From: Hofstenia miamia | Taxonomy: Eukaryota; Xenacoelomorpha; Acoela | Length of the DNA stretch: 64,000 bases | Direction: 5' to 3' | NCBI GenBank assembly: GCA_004352715.1 | Contig: SCFE01000118.1 | Span: 1,369,671 to 1,433,670, forward strand | Shown: positions 37,301-45,130 of the stretch, in pieces | How the letters are laid out: the number at the start of each line of letters is the position of its first letter | How positions within the stretch are numbered: position 1 is the first letter of the stretch | The notes under the pieces: model-generated | Seen by the model: the letters and a program-made list of their open reading frames with translations, nothing else | Databases searched by the model: none | What the model was told of the DNA's origin: nothing | Translations under genes and position numbers: made by a program

Positions 37301-40300
37301 AGTTATTTAACGAATCAAATACCTAGTTTAATATGCTTGTGGGGTGGGTGAATGATCCATTCGTAGACTTCATCACTAATAACAACAAGATTGTGTTTAA
37401 TACTGAGTTCACGTATAGCGTTCAACTCATCCATTGTAAAAACTTTACCCACTGGATTGTTTGGGTTATTAAAAACAAGCATTTTGGTTTTCTTTGTAAT
37501 TTTTTTCTCTAATTCATCCATGTCAAGCGTCCATTCGGAGCTGGAGTACTCGGTTTTGTTGTTGTCGGGCTAAAGAGATGCATGTATTATATGTACATTT
37601 TCAATATGTTACATAACAGTTCTTGTTTTAAAATCGATACCTAAGTTTCTGTGGCAAAATTGGATTTTAAAAAGTTCCTAAATTGCAAAACTACATGAAA
37701 TAAATACAATATTTTAATAGAAATCAATTCATTTTAACTTAACCATTTGAGGACCATAATGAAATTGAAGCTGCTTTAGTAGCAAAAATGAATGATTTGC
37801 ATTAATCAGATGGTAACAAGTACCTTATCACCAACATTAATTCTTGAAATACATCTATGATGCTACACTATGGTGGTACATATATGTACCTTGCGCCTCA
37901 TAGGAGAGTACATTAACCCTATTTTACCTGGGGCCGATTTGACCCTCCTCCATATTTTTAGATATATCTCAGAGAAAGTTTTTTTAATAAACTATCCTTC
38001 CATGACTTCCTTCTTTAACTTGTTCTGCAACTTTTGAAGAAAAATTTTGCAGATAGGCTCAAGAGTTACAAAGTTATAACGATTTTAAAAAATTAGTCCA
38101 TGAAAAAGTGAAATTTCTTGAGTTTCAAAAATAACAATTTTGTGTGTAAAGGCTATAAATTGAAACCAATGCATAGTTTTCAATGCAAAATTATAATTTA
38201 GTGTTTTCTATGTTTTATTTGCATTATAGGCCTTTCCTTGATTCCAATTTAGTAATATTTCTAACATTTTGAGTCAATATTGAGAAATTTGGGAAAATTT
38301 GATGAGCTTAATTTGCATATTAATTATCGTAGCGCAAAATGGTTATGCCAAAATATACCTAACATGTCAAAGTATCTCCACAGCAAATTTGGTGTTGATA
38401 AGAGTTACCGTTTCCGAGATCCTAGGGGTGTGGCCAAATCGGCCCTTCAGGAATGAATGCTACAAAAAAGCCAAGGTAAAATAGGGTTAATGATTGCCGA
38501 AAAATGAATGGCAAGAAACGAGAATCAGGACAAAATCTTTCATAAATATGGGTTGAAAACAATCTTTTTAACCACAAAATTCGCTTAATTATATGAATTT
38601 CCATATCAGTGATCAGATTAATCAACCAGGAATATCATACTCAATTGAAAAAACCAAAAAGATTGAAGAGAAATTTGGCTTTATAAATATATTAACTTAC
38701 CATTATCTTAACATTGATCATGCAAAATACAAATATACAGTGAATTATGGCGGTAGAGAAAAACGGATTTGTTTAGGTGGTACACACATATATATACCAC
38801 CAAGCCTCAAAGCGTTAAAATCTCTGAATAAATTATTACATGATACTACATGTAGTCTTTATCGAGATGATAATATTAAAAACCGTAAAAACTATTAAAT
38901 AATTCCACATTTCTAAGACTGAAAACTAAAGTTGCATGCCTCAATTTGGATAAAATGGGTCATCAAACTCATTGTATCATTCGCAGGGGAGTATTAGTGT
39001 GATTACCTACTCCATCAAGAATGAAGGTCCATAAAGCAGAAGATAATGATTGGTTTTTGTAGTACTACAATATGAAATTATTATTTTCTCAAAATTAGTT
39101 AATTATAACACCTCTGTGGTTTAAAATTGGCAAAACTTACGGCTTTTAAGGCGATATATATTGGTTTTCCACCTGCCATCTCAACAACTGATGAATAGCT
39201 ATCAAAAAATGGCTCGATTAAGATAACCTAAAAAATCATTGAAATTCAAAAAAAGGAAAACCAACATACTTCATCCCCAGGATCTACAAATCCTCTAAAC
39301 GCGCAGTAAAGTGATTCGTATGCACCAACCGTTACCAAAATTTCCTCCATTGGATCGATTGCTCGGTTCATAACATGACCATACATATCTGAAAGTGCTT
39401 TTACGAGACGAGGGTGCCCCTAAATTATAGAGTAAAAGGAATTATTCTCCTTCATTGCTAAATATTTTTGTTGAACTATCGAAGACAAATTAAAACAAGG
39501 TGTGTACATTAGAACGAGTTCAGTCACTAAAAATTGTCACAACTTTACGCAAATCAACATCGACATTTTCCTTACAGTAAAAATACGTGCCGGAAGGCTT
39601 TATAGTTATATAATTAGTAGGAATAAGGGTGCCCCTGTCCATCAGAATATATTTTGCTAAATTAGAAGAAGTTTTCATTTCAATCAGAGATTTATGAGGA
39701 CTTGGGTAGCCATGGGTTGGGGTGGACATGGATTTTCACTGAAATAGTTGATCTGAAATTTAATAAACTAAATCTAGATGGAGTTTGTGGCCTTACATTT
39801 TCGTTACCATTGATTTCGCACATTTTTAACTTTTTTGCACATTAATTTTTTTTCTCGATATACACAATATTTTTCTGAAACATGTGGTCTTAATATTTGA
39901 ATTTTCATGGACCTGGCCTCAGCCCATTCTTTATCAATCCCGATAGCATAGGCTGAACCTGGGAATGGTTTTCGTGGACCTGGCCTCAGCCCATTCTTTA
40001 TCAATCCCGATAGCATAGGCTGAACCTGGGAATGGTTTTCATGGACCTGGCCTCAGCCCATTCTTTATCAATCCCGATAGCATAGGCTGAACCTGGGAAT
40101 GGTTTTCATGGGCCTGGACTGGATGTGATTCCAATATCAGTTCGTGTATCAAAAGGTGGAGATGTAATTCTTTTAAAGAACTGTCATTTACAATTTATAC
40201 CTATGAAATGGATAATGCTAGTATCTCTAAACATTTCGATGCCAATAAATCATATCTCAAAAATAACTTTACTAACACTAAGAAAAACCATTTTAACATA

Positions 40301-41084
40301 TTGATCAGAAAGAAATTTGTTTGTGAAATCTATAAAATCTCTCTAATTTAAGTTGAAAAGCATGTAAAATTTGTTGAACAAAACTTTAAAGGTTAAACTC
40401 GATCTAATTCAATAACTTAACCTTCTTAATAGCTAAGACAGGGAAATTGTATTCCAAATGTAAATTATATCATGCAAAAGAACTTCAGAAGACCATTTAG
40501 TTTTCACTGTGTCTCACCCAGATAATATGAAAAATAAGTTCAATATATTTCCTTGGTAAGGTACAGTACTTACATAACCTCTGGTGTATTGGTGAAGCAT
40601 TGTATCGTTACAAGAATCAATTAACGCCTGCTTAATGTGTTCAGGAGGAGGGTAATCAGGAAAACCTTGGCCAAGATTGATAGCATTATGTTGTTTGGTC
40701 AGCGCAACGAACTCAGTCCTAAACAATGTTCACTTTCATTTAAACCTCAATTTATCTAAATACATAAATGAAAAAAGATTCACAAAGTTTCAACTAAATT
40801 AATCAAATAATGAATATCACAGAGACAAACATTTAATATTCATGAATACAAACCTAGATCTGAGAATAGCAAAAGCTATAAAGAAAAATTACACTGTTTT
40901 AAAAAATTTAGTTTTGTTTAAGATGAAAACTAAGCAATACTAACCAAACGCTGGGCTTCATGAACGGAATCATCTGCTTGGCACCACGATTCGCAATGCT
41001 CGACATTGCTCTTACCTTCAACGGAGGATTATTAGTTGATAAAGTTAATAAGTGCTTTGGACAAACAATTGCTATAAAATTCAT
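19647..41084 (-). CDS. KYAT3: Kynurenine--oxoglutarate transaminase (KYAT3-like), 10 coding exons
   Basis: Coding exons, minus strand: 41084-40945, 40718-40574, 39419-39270, 39227-39141, 37569-37323, 37232-37156, 37115-37026, 36552-36357, 21397-21243, 19706-19647. All introns are GT-AG, all phases agree, and the total of 1347 nt gives 448 residues plus TGA. The class-I PLP aminotransferase motifs are in order: [46 protein letters not shown] (Asn212); ISDEVYEW (Asp240 and Tyr243, cofactor contacts); [16 protein letters not shown] with the Schiff-base Lys274; [20 protein letters not shown] with the substrate-carboxylate Arg424. The family transaminates kynurenine to kynurenate and also has cysteine-conjugate lyase activity. 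The first in-frame ATG gives about 30 residues before the conserved core, possibly a mitochondrial presequence. KYAT1 versus KYAT3 is inferred from the N-terminus and motifs. Every active-site residue is intact. Confidence 0.95.
20772..20980. mobile_element. TTAA-flanked MITE, relative of 2810-3022
   Basis: Both ends are flanked by TTAA (20768-20771 and 20981-20984), and the element is 209 bp. Left: CCCTAAAATGCCTGA. Right, reversed: TATTCGAATGCCTGA. Its internal order (GTTGAC..., CATATCTTAAATGCCTTTTTAATGCC) parallels the 213-bp element at 2810. It lies in the last intron of the KYAT3-like gene. Confidence 0.65.
21243..21397 (-). CDS. KYAT3: KYAT3-like exon 9, across a 15-kb intron
   Basis: The exon completes the split Gly codon left by exon 8 (G|GA). 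It encodes [38 protein letters not shown] and VCFIK, the typical C-terminal block of kynurenine aminotransferases with Arg424. The acceptor is TATTAG and the donor is GTAAGT. It lies 14,959 bp beyond exon 8 and is easily missed. Confidence 0.93.
21516..22314. mobile_element. ~800-bp non-autonomous TIR element (TTAA-type?)
   Basis: The left end reads TTAAAGGCGCGTTCAGCGAG. The right end in reverse reads TTAAGGTACTTTCAGATGAG. The imperfect inverted repeat continues for over 30 bp (GCAACTTTTCATG against GCAGCTTTTGATG). TTAA lies at both extremities. Inside both ends the same-orientation motif GCATACATCAAAAA recurs (21604-21617 and 22228-22242). No coding region. It lies in the 15-kb intron, about 120 bp upstream of exon 9 on the minus strand. 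Confidence 0.6.
22315..24055. other. Intronic non-coding DNA with a gap
   Basis: No gene was seen. An imperfect inverted pair ACCATGGGATTGA (near 22568) and ATCCCATGGGCT (near 22670) spans about 110 bp. The gap is at 23252-23389. Confidence 0.4.
23252..23389. other. Assembly gap (138 n)
   Basis: Undetermined bases in the 15-kb intron. Confidence 0.99.
24056..24081. repeat. Terminal-type repeat CAGCGCCTCCTATAGTAATA, forward copy
   Basis: Its reverse complement occurs at 31489-31514 (one difference over about 24 bp) and again in the duplicated block near 32452-32477. It contains the near-palindrome CCTATAGTAATAGG. In both places it lies outside a THAP-domain relic pointing inwards, as a transposon terminus would. 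Confidence 0.55.
24393..24654 (+). pseudogene. THAP-domain relic (P-element-like transposase N-terminus)
   Basis: ATG at 24393 gives [10 protein letters not shown] (C-x4-C), then GYRLTKK and a stop caused by one extra base. In the next frame it continues [20 protein letters not shown] and NMGICELHW (C-x2-H). The order Cys-x4-Cys, FxFP, Trp, Cys-x2-His is the THAP zinc finger, the DNA-binding domain of P-element-type transposases and host THAP proteins. One frameshift inactivates it. The downstream part is replaced by Gypsy-like sequence from about 24720. Confidence 0.72.
24728..26325 (+). mobile_element. Decayed Ty3/Gypsy-like LTR retrotransposon pol region
   Basis: Domain order on the plus strand: the end of a retropepsin ([20 protein letters not shown], 24728-25020); reverse transcriptase pieces in several frames ([50 protein letters not shown]) at about 25140-25720; RNase H ([20 protein letters not shown], then [20 protein letters not shown]) at 25890-26189; and a stretch [14 protein letters not shown] that may be the start of integrase. 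Stops and frameshifts are throughout. No LTRs were recognised, so both ends are missing. It is cut at the (AAT)n at 26347. Confidence 0.82.
26347..26397. repeat. (AAT)n microsatellite at an LTR/LINE junction
   Basis: About 17 AAT units with one interruption lie between the Gypsy-like relic and the R2/R4-type LINE fragment. The LINE sequence begins immediately after. Confidence 0.95.
26398..27256 (+). mobile_element. R2/R4-type LINE fragment with restriction-like endonuclease domain
   Basis: 26398-26596 reads [20 protein letters not shown] and [15 protein letters not shown], the post-RT part of REL-type LINEs. After frameshifts it continues [20 protein letters not shown]. The finger CRLC-x8-H-x4-C ([18 protein letters not shown]) fits the R2-clade CCHC motif. 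It is followed by KHDKVGR, then [19 protein letters not shown], the PD...D signature of the restriction-like endonuclease. The copy is 5'-truncated directly after (AAT)n and loses its 3' end at 27257, where an unrelated duplicated block starts. Clade (R4/Dong versus R2 or other) is inferred. Confidence 0.68.
27257..28459. repeat. 1.2-kb duplicated block, copy 1
   Basis: Matches 28669-29855 almost exactly. The main difference is 16 extra bases here, near 27770-27790 (ACATTTGAAATGCTTA region). It ends at a single n (28460). It includes the minus-strand LINE tail seen in copy 2. In copy 1 the LINE reading is cut at 27257, where sequence switches to the R2/R4-type fragment. Confidence 0.9.
27690..28250 (+). 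pseudogene. Possible P-element-like transposase body fragment (duplicated at ~29100-29650)
   Basis: Broken plus-strand frames read [20 protein letters not shown] and, further on, [20 protein letters not shown]. These faintly resemble the 'SDN--N---F' and 'W-DI--LY' parts of THAP/P-type transposases. The plus-strand THAP relic at 24393 would be the matching N-terminus, separated by later insertions. Weak. Confidence 0.3.
28461..29000 (-). mobile_element. 3' part of a jockey/CR1-like LINE
   Basis: The minus-strand frame 28900-28394 reads [33 protein letters not shown] and [20 protein letters not shown], then [10 protein letters not shown], the usual polyprotein tail ('Q-RA-K', 'LSLR', 'F--R----WN', 'FK--LL'). 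A third, diverged copy of its end lies at 56260-56470. It is truncated 3' at the single n (28460). Confidence 0.6.
28669..29855. repeat. 1.2-kb duplicated block, copy 2
   Basis: Counterpart of 27257-28459, 16 bp shorter. Here the LINE on the minus strand is continuous across the left boundary, so this copy has the natural junction. Its right side continues into unique sequence at 29856. Confidence 0.9.
29941..29990. repeat. Inverted counterpart of 24190-24240
   Basis: TCATTGCCTCTGTTTAGAGT (29952-29971) is the near reverse complement of ACTCTAAAGAGAGGCAATGA (24210-24229). The match extends to GTTAAC on the far side. Together with 24056/31514 it makes a nested inverted pair around the intron's central transposon cluster. 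Confidence 0.6.
30167..31330 (-). pseudogene. THAP-domain protein relic, minus strand (P-like)
   Basis: On the minus strand about 31310-31210 reads [20 protein letters not shown] and then MREKHF, the middle and end of a THAP finger (usual form CEKHF). The zinc-ligand Cys is replaced by Arg. Next come [15 protein letters not shown] (the 'AVPT-F' motif after THAP), a Lys-rich stretch (31070-30873), and frames at 30906-30616 ([20 protein letters not shown]) and 30457-30167 ([20 protein letters not shown]). The last two are not firmly recognised. Stops and frame changes mark a relic. A terminal-type repeat lies outside at 31489-31514. Confidence 0.6.
30758..31719. repeat. 962-bp duplicated block, copy 1
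   Basis: Recurs at 31721-32682 at equal length with a handful of substitutions (for example GAACGTTC versus GAAGGTTC). The junction is a single n at 31720. It contains most of the minus-strand THAP relic. Confidence 0.95.
31489..31514. repeat. Terminal-type repeat, inverted copy of 24056-24081
   Basis: GGCCTATTACTATAGGAGAC then GCTG. It is the reverse complement of the repeat at 24056 and lies just outside the minus-strand THAP relic. Confidence 0.55.
31721..32682. repeat. 962-bp duplicated block, copy 2
   Basis: Second copy of 30758-31719. The right side runs on into unique sequence and the mariner fragment. Confidence 0.95.
32757..33194 (-). mobile_element. Mariner-type transposon, 3' half
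   Basis: The minus-strand frame to 32876 reads [36 protein letters not shown] and [18 protein letters not shown], an uninterrupted C-terminal half of a mariner-superfamily transposase with the second and third acid regions ([15 protein letters not shown]). A terminus TA-CAGGGTGCGGAGAAAGTACC begins at 32757. The N-terminal half is lost at the single n at 33195. The open frame suggests a fairly young insertion. Confidence 0.85.
33196..33461. repeat. Third copy of intron sequence plus mariner terminus
   Basis: 33196-33461 repeats 32570-32833 (2-bp insertion), including the mariner terminus at 33385. It is bounded by single n characters at 33195 and 33462. Probably a contig-end overlap within or beside the mariner copy. 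Confidence 0.9.
33616..33660. mobile_element. hAT-like terminus CAGGGGCGCACCCAG
   Basis: Reverse complement of the terminus at 39-53, followed by the same GAGGAGGGGAACT segment and a short TA run. No matching right end was found nearby, so the element is truncated or diverged. Confidence 0.5.
34263..34600. repeat. (TA)n tract with assembly gap (34301-34583)
   Basis: TA repeats run into 283 n and out again. The right tract abuts the terminus of the MITE at 34601. Confidence 0.9.
34601..34861. mobile_element. ~260-bp MITE embedded in (TA)n
   Basis: The left end ACCTCCCTCTCCGTAG and right end CATAGAGGGAGGT form a 10-bp inverted repeat with extended similarity. TA repeats flank both sides (34584-34600 and 34865-34881). 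A further internal inverse copy of the end (TAGAGGG) occurs near 34640-34680. There is no coding region. Confidence 0.6.
34950..35940 (+). mobile_element. Tc1-like transposase relic
   Basis: Frames on the plus strand in order: [20 protein letters not shown] (helix-turn-helix); [17 protein letters not shown] and [16 protein letters not shown] (35112-35312, second HTH); [40 protein letters not shown]. This is the Tc1 order, with the QD and SPDLNPIE acid regions. There are many stops and frameshifts, and no terminal repeats were identified. Confidence 0.8.
36357..41084 (-). CDS. KYAT3: KYAT3-like exons 1-8 cluster
   Basis: This cluster encodes residues 1-377 and part of codon 378. Introns here are 226, 1154, 42, 1571, 90, 40 and 473 bp. 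The 1154-bp intron holds the 67-bp tandem repeat (39902-40112), and the 1571-bp intron holds a TTAA-flanked MITE. Exon 1 starts at ATG 41084-41082. Its donor splits Trp (TG|G) of KPSVWTEF. No obvious TATA or initiator could be assigned upstream. Confidence 0.93.
37917..38486. mobile_element. piggyBac-type MITE, 570 bp, TTAA flanks
   Basis: TTAA at 37913-37916 and 38487-38490. The termini CCCTATTTTACCT are perfect 13-bp inverted repeats, extended by GG after one mismatch. A subterminal GGCCGATTT occurs inverted near the right end (AAATCGGCC). No coding region. It lies in an intron of the KYAT3-like gene. Confidence 0.85.
39902..40112. repeat. 67-bp minisatellite, 3 copies plus a partial
   Basis: Units start at 39902, 39969, 40036 and 40103 with TTTTCATGGACCTGG (CGTGG in the second). 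They are otherwise almost identical and clearly less AT-rich than their surroundings. It lies in intron 2 of the KYAT3-like gene. Confidence 0.95.
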
Positions 41085-41841
41085 AGTTGAGAATTTCAAG
41101 CAGCCAACAGATAAGCCGAATACTATAACGCAATATTAATAATGACATGCCGCGCACTTTGATGTGAATTATATTTGCTAATTATGTGTACATTGAAACA
41201 AACAATGCTATAAACATAGGGAAAGAAAGGTGTTTAATAATGATCTCAACCTCTAAGCTTACTTCAAGACAAACAACGTCATTAGCTAAAGTATAAAGTC
41301 CTTCTTAATAAAGTATATATTATGCATTATTTAACAGTGAGCTTGATTGCTTAAAACTAGGTTAGCATTTAAGGTAGGTCAACCATGCAACAATATGAAA
41401 GGAACTTTAATGAAGAACAGCTTAAAAAGTGAGTATGCTAAGAATTGAGTAAACCCAGGGATAAAAAACGAGGCTTTGATTATGGGGTATTGTGACATTT
41501 GAACTGTATGTATATGACATTATCATCTAAACATTTTCCTTGGAATTTGTGAATAAACATAATTTATAAGAATCCGATTTTTGACGCCAGACAGAAACAT
41601 TGTAAAATATTAGCATTATTTGTATAGAAAAAAATTAATGGGTATTTTTAAATCCATGAGCAAAATATCTAAATCTTAGGTTATCAAACTTTGCATTAAA
41701 ATATTTTTGTATGTTCAGTATTTTTAAGAAATTTTCCCACTTTTATGTTATTTGGTGGTTTTTTCCCTAGTAAAACCAATTTTTTAGCAACCTTTTTTCG
41801 AATATTTACTGTAGCTTAGAAGCTCATGTATCTTATGTAGA
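41085..41841. other. 5' flank of the KYAT3-like gene
   Basis: No coding region. It should contain the promoter and 5' UTR of the minus-strand gene, but no element could be assigned with confidence. Confidence 0.4.
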
Positions 41842-41844
41842 TTT

Positions 41845-42652
41845 TATTATTATTATTCTTACTTCTCACAGCTTCATGCTGGTATCCTTCTCAGCTCGGA
41901 GAACTCGCCAGTTCCCAGGGAGTCTGAGAGCTTTCCTCAGGACTCTAGCTGTTCCTAACAATGCTGCCTTCTGTGCTACTGCTCCTCCCCACTTTGGTAC
42001 TCCAAACTCCCTGTACTTGTCTATCTTCTCTTTCTCCTTGCTTTCTACATTCCTGTCCTTTGGTACTTCTATGTCTATCACTGTTCCCAATCTTTTATCT
42101 TTGTCTAATACTACTATGTATGGCCTCCGCGCTTCTATCACATTGATTGTCTGTATGTTGAAGTCCCACAATATCTTAACCTACCCATTTTCTATGACGC
42201 CCTGTGGCTTTTGCTCATACGACTCGTCTCCTGCTTCTAACCCATGCTGCCTGTTCAAACTCCAGTGTACCATTCTTCCCACCTTGCCATGCCTGAACTT
42301 ATACTCATTCTGCGTCAAATTCTCACACCCTGCTACCAGATGATCTACTGTCTCTGCCTCTTTCTTACATAGCCTACAATTATTACTTACTTCTACTCTT
42401 CTGTCTATATGCTTCTTCACCCAGTTTGTTCTTATTGCTTGCTCCTGTGCTGCCATTATCAGTGCTTCTGTTTCTCTTTTTAGTCCTGCCTTCTTTAACC
42501 ACTTGTTGCTNNNNNNNNNNNNTACTTCTACTCTTCTGTCTATATGCTTCTTCACCCAGTTTGTTCTTATTGCTTGCTCCTGTGCTGCCATTATCAGTGC
42601 TTCTGTTTCTCTTTTTAGTCCTGCCTTTTTTAACCATTGTTACTCTTCTCTG
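41845..42652 (-). mobile_element. R2/R4-type LINE, 3' portion with (AAT)n tail
   Basis: The minus-strand reading includes NWVKKHIDRRVEVSNNCRLC, the CCHC finger [32 protein letters not shown], then [20 protein letters not shown] and KWGGAVAQKAALLGTARVLR, ending DTSMKL and a stop at 41866. The catalytic PD is mutated to PY here. About ten bases past the stop on the minus strand come four to five AAT units (41845-41857), the natural 3' tail. It is the same family as 26398-27256 and supplies the C-terminus missing there. A 12-n gap with duplicated flanks interrupts it at 42511-42522. Confidence 0.68.
42388..42640. repeat. ~118-bp duplication across a 12-n gap
   Basis: 42388-42504 recurs at 42523-42639 with few changes, on either side of n 42511-42522. 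Likely an assembly overlap inside the R2/R4-type copy. Confidence 0.9.
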
Positions 42653-42659
42653 TTGAATC

Positions 42660-43230
42660 GTCAAGAGAGAAGACAGTTATGAACAATTTTGAGTAACTTA
42701 AAGCGAATTCGACAACGGACTGTGAGTCAATGAAGACTGCGAATAAGACTAGAGGTGGGTACAAGGCCGTGCTCAGTATATATGAACGGACCGCACAGTT
42801 TTGTACTCTCTGTAGATAAGATAGTATATAATCAGGAAGAAAGAAGAGAATTGGAAAAGTCGATGCGGGAGAGAACATGAGCGTAAACAAGAGCCTTGGC
42901 AGAATCAAATGTAAGCTAACGAGAGACGTTCCAGAAATTGCTTCGAACGGCGAAGCAAGACTTGACAACGCGCGAAATGTGAAGTCGGAAGCATAAATCA
43001 GAGTCAATCATGACACCCAGATCGGGGACTGACAAGCTGCTGGTACGGGTAGTGACCCCAATGGCAAGATTGACATTTGCAAGGTGAGAATCAACGAAAA
43101 AGTGAATGAGTTCAAGCTTATCTTCATTGAAAGAAAATCCATTACCAAATAACCAAGATCGGTTAGTTACTCTTGAATAGCAACAACACCAGTTTTGCGT
43201 TGCATGTGGACCTACATTAAGGAAACTGGT
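42660..43230 (-). mobile_element. Jockey/CR1-like LINE fragment (post-RT region)
   Basis: Minus-strand pieces: LGVMIDSDLCFRLHISRVVK, then SCFAVRSNFWNVSRSLTF and FDSAKALVYAHVLSRIDFSN, the well-conserved 'LGV-IDS-L-F--HI--V' to 'D-CN' block after the RT. Several frameshifts. It joins the R2/R4-type fragment at about 42652, so one element interrupts or is fused to the other. Confidence 0.65.
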
Positions 43231-45090
43231 ATTTTCAAAACAATATTAATGTAAAGGGACAGTAAAATGATTTTGAATCATCAAAATTGTTCTTTAACAG
43301 TGAGTTCTGGCTGACGCCAAGTTAGGTTTTTTGAGCTGTGCGCTGTTTTGATGAACAGTACCATCCCTTAGTTCATGATTTTCCTTGAAAAATCCTCTTA
43401 CAGGCACAGTAAAAAACCACTAATTTAATAAAACAAAATGGATTATATAACTATATCATAGTATTGTCATGCTCTCAAACGTGGAGAAAATTGTTTGCTA
43501 ACATTCATTAAATTTTACAGCTTAGTTATTGTTAGTAATGATTTATTAGACGTGTCTGCATAAGAACTTGCAACGAAGCCTAAACGTTAAATATGAAAAG
43601 GTAGCTTATAGACCTCTGCGAAATGAGACATCGAAACTTTTATTTCGTGCAATATTTTTCCTAACCTCGATTACAGACTTGAAATTCAATACAAAAATGT
43701 TTCAGTTAGAACACTCAATCAAATATTTCCAATTTATGGAATTGCCGCGAAAAGAAAAGAAAACAAAAATGGATAAAATAAATGGCAAATTAAAGAACTT
43801 TTAGCTCTTATAACAGGTTTGGTTTATAAACACGAAGAACTTAGAAGTAAAACTAAAACTATATGTTTGCTATCTTTTTCAATTGCTCCACTTTTCATGT
43901 TTTCTGATTACAGTTGGATACTTTCTACAAATGGGAGCAACTTCACCGAATGTCAATAAACTAGTATATGCGAATAGTGCAAATTAAATTTGTTAAGTTC
44001 TACAACTTAAATATCCCTTTCGTGAATATTTTGTTAACAGAATCTAGTTATTCTAGTGATTGTTAAAACATTAATCATTTAATAGAATCTTTGGAAATCA
44101 AGTTCGAAATAAAGAATATAAAGACTAAAGTTTTAATAGAATCTAATCCAAATCGTGCGGTTTATGATAGCCAATATAGCATATTGCGGGTAATATTGCA
44201 TATAATGCCGTTTTTACGTAGTTCTTAGGTAAAGAATCGTTATCCAAATTGACTTTCGCATTAAATTAGCTTGTAAAAAAACAACCACACTTTAAAAGAC
44301 ACAAGATTGTTATAAAGTAAACAAACAACTCCATTCACAAAAGGAAAATTTAACAAAAACTACAAAAACAAGGTCGAGCGCTATAGAACAATACTTTGAG
44401 ACTTCCAATTAATTTATACTTATAAATAAAAGTTTTTCTAAACCGAAGAGTCGCTTGAGTGAAACATTTCTGATTGAAATTCTATAACATCTAGCATCCA
44501 AAATAATCATTTGAAAAGGTTTTCATACTTGCGTTCAACGCTCCAAACTTTGAAACACTGTAATTAATATGATTGCTAATTCATTAACCTTAGGAATCTC
44601 TAATAAGGCAAACTGTCGAATCTTCCAAACCATTGTAAGTCAATTGAATATGTCCTGGGCCAATTTATTTTCAATACGTTGCCCCTCCCCAAACATTACT
44701 TTAAAAATCTAAATCATAGAAAAACATGGATTTGAATTACAATGGTCTGAATTAATAGAATTGATACAACTTTAATATTCATTAAAGCGATCAGCAAGGA
44801 TTACATCTTTAATGGGTAAGGCTGGGATGGACGAACCAAGAAGTCTTATCCATCGAAGATGACTAAACATTTCGTACACCGAATAGCTGGATGACTGAAT
44901 CGGATGTCTAAAACAAAACTCAGATCATTACTATAGTACGCTGTAATTACAATTTTTTACACTATCAAATCAAAAAATTATTTTCTTTGTAAACAGACAA
45001 TTGATACTAATGTTTTTCAATTTCAATATATTAGAAAATAGTAATTTCAAAAACTTAAAGAGAATATAATACAATAAGTTTCATAATTCC
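43231..45090. other. No recognisable gene
   Basis: AT-rich. The plus-strand frame 43568-43804 is Lys/Phe-rich with no known motif. Confidence 0.4.
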
Positions 45091-45091
45091 T

Positions 45092-45130
45092 TAACACGTT
45101 CGTGGCTATGAGATGTTGACGTATGTTATA
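45092..45130. mobile_element. Possible piggyBac-like left terminus
   Basis: TTAACACGTTCGTGGC resembles the reverse of the sequence near 51575 (TTAACACATTCATTGC). These look like piggyBac-type ends, but no matching right end was found close by. Confidence 0.3.

Noticed and set aside
38593-38898. 101-codon plus-strand frame inside a KYAT3 intron
   Set aside because: No recognised motif. Composition as in other AT-rich intronic frames.
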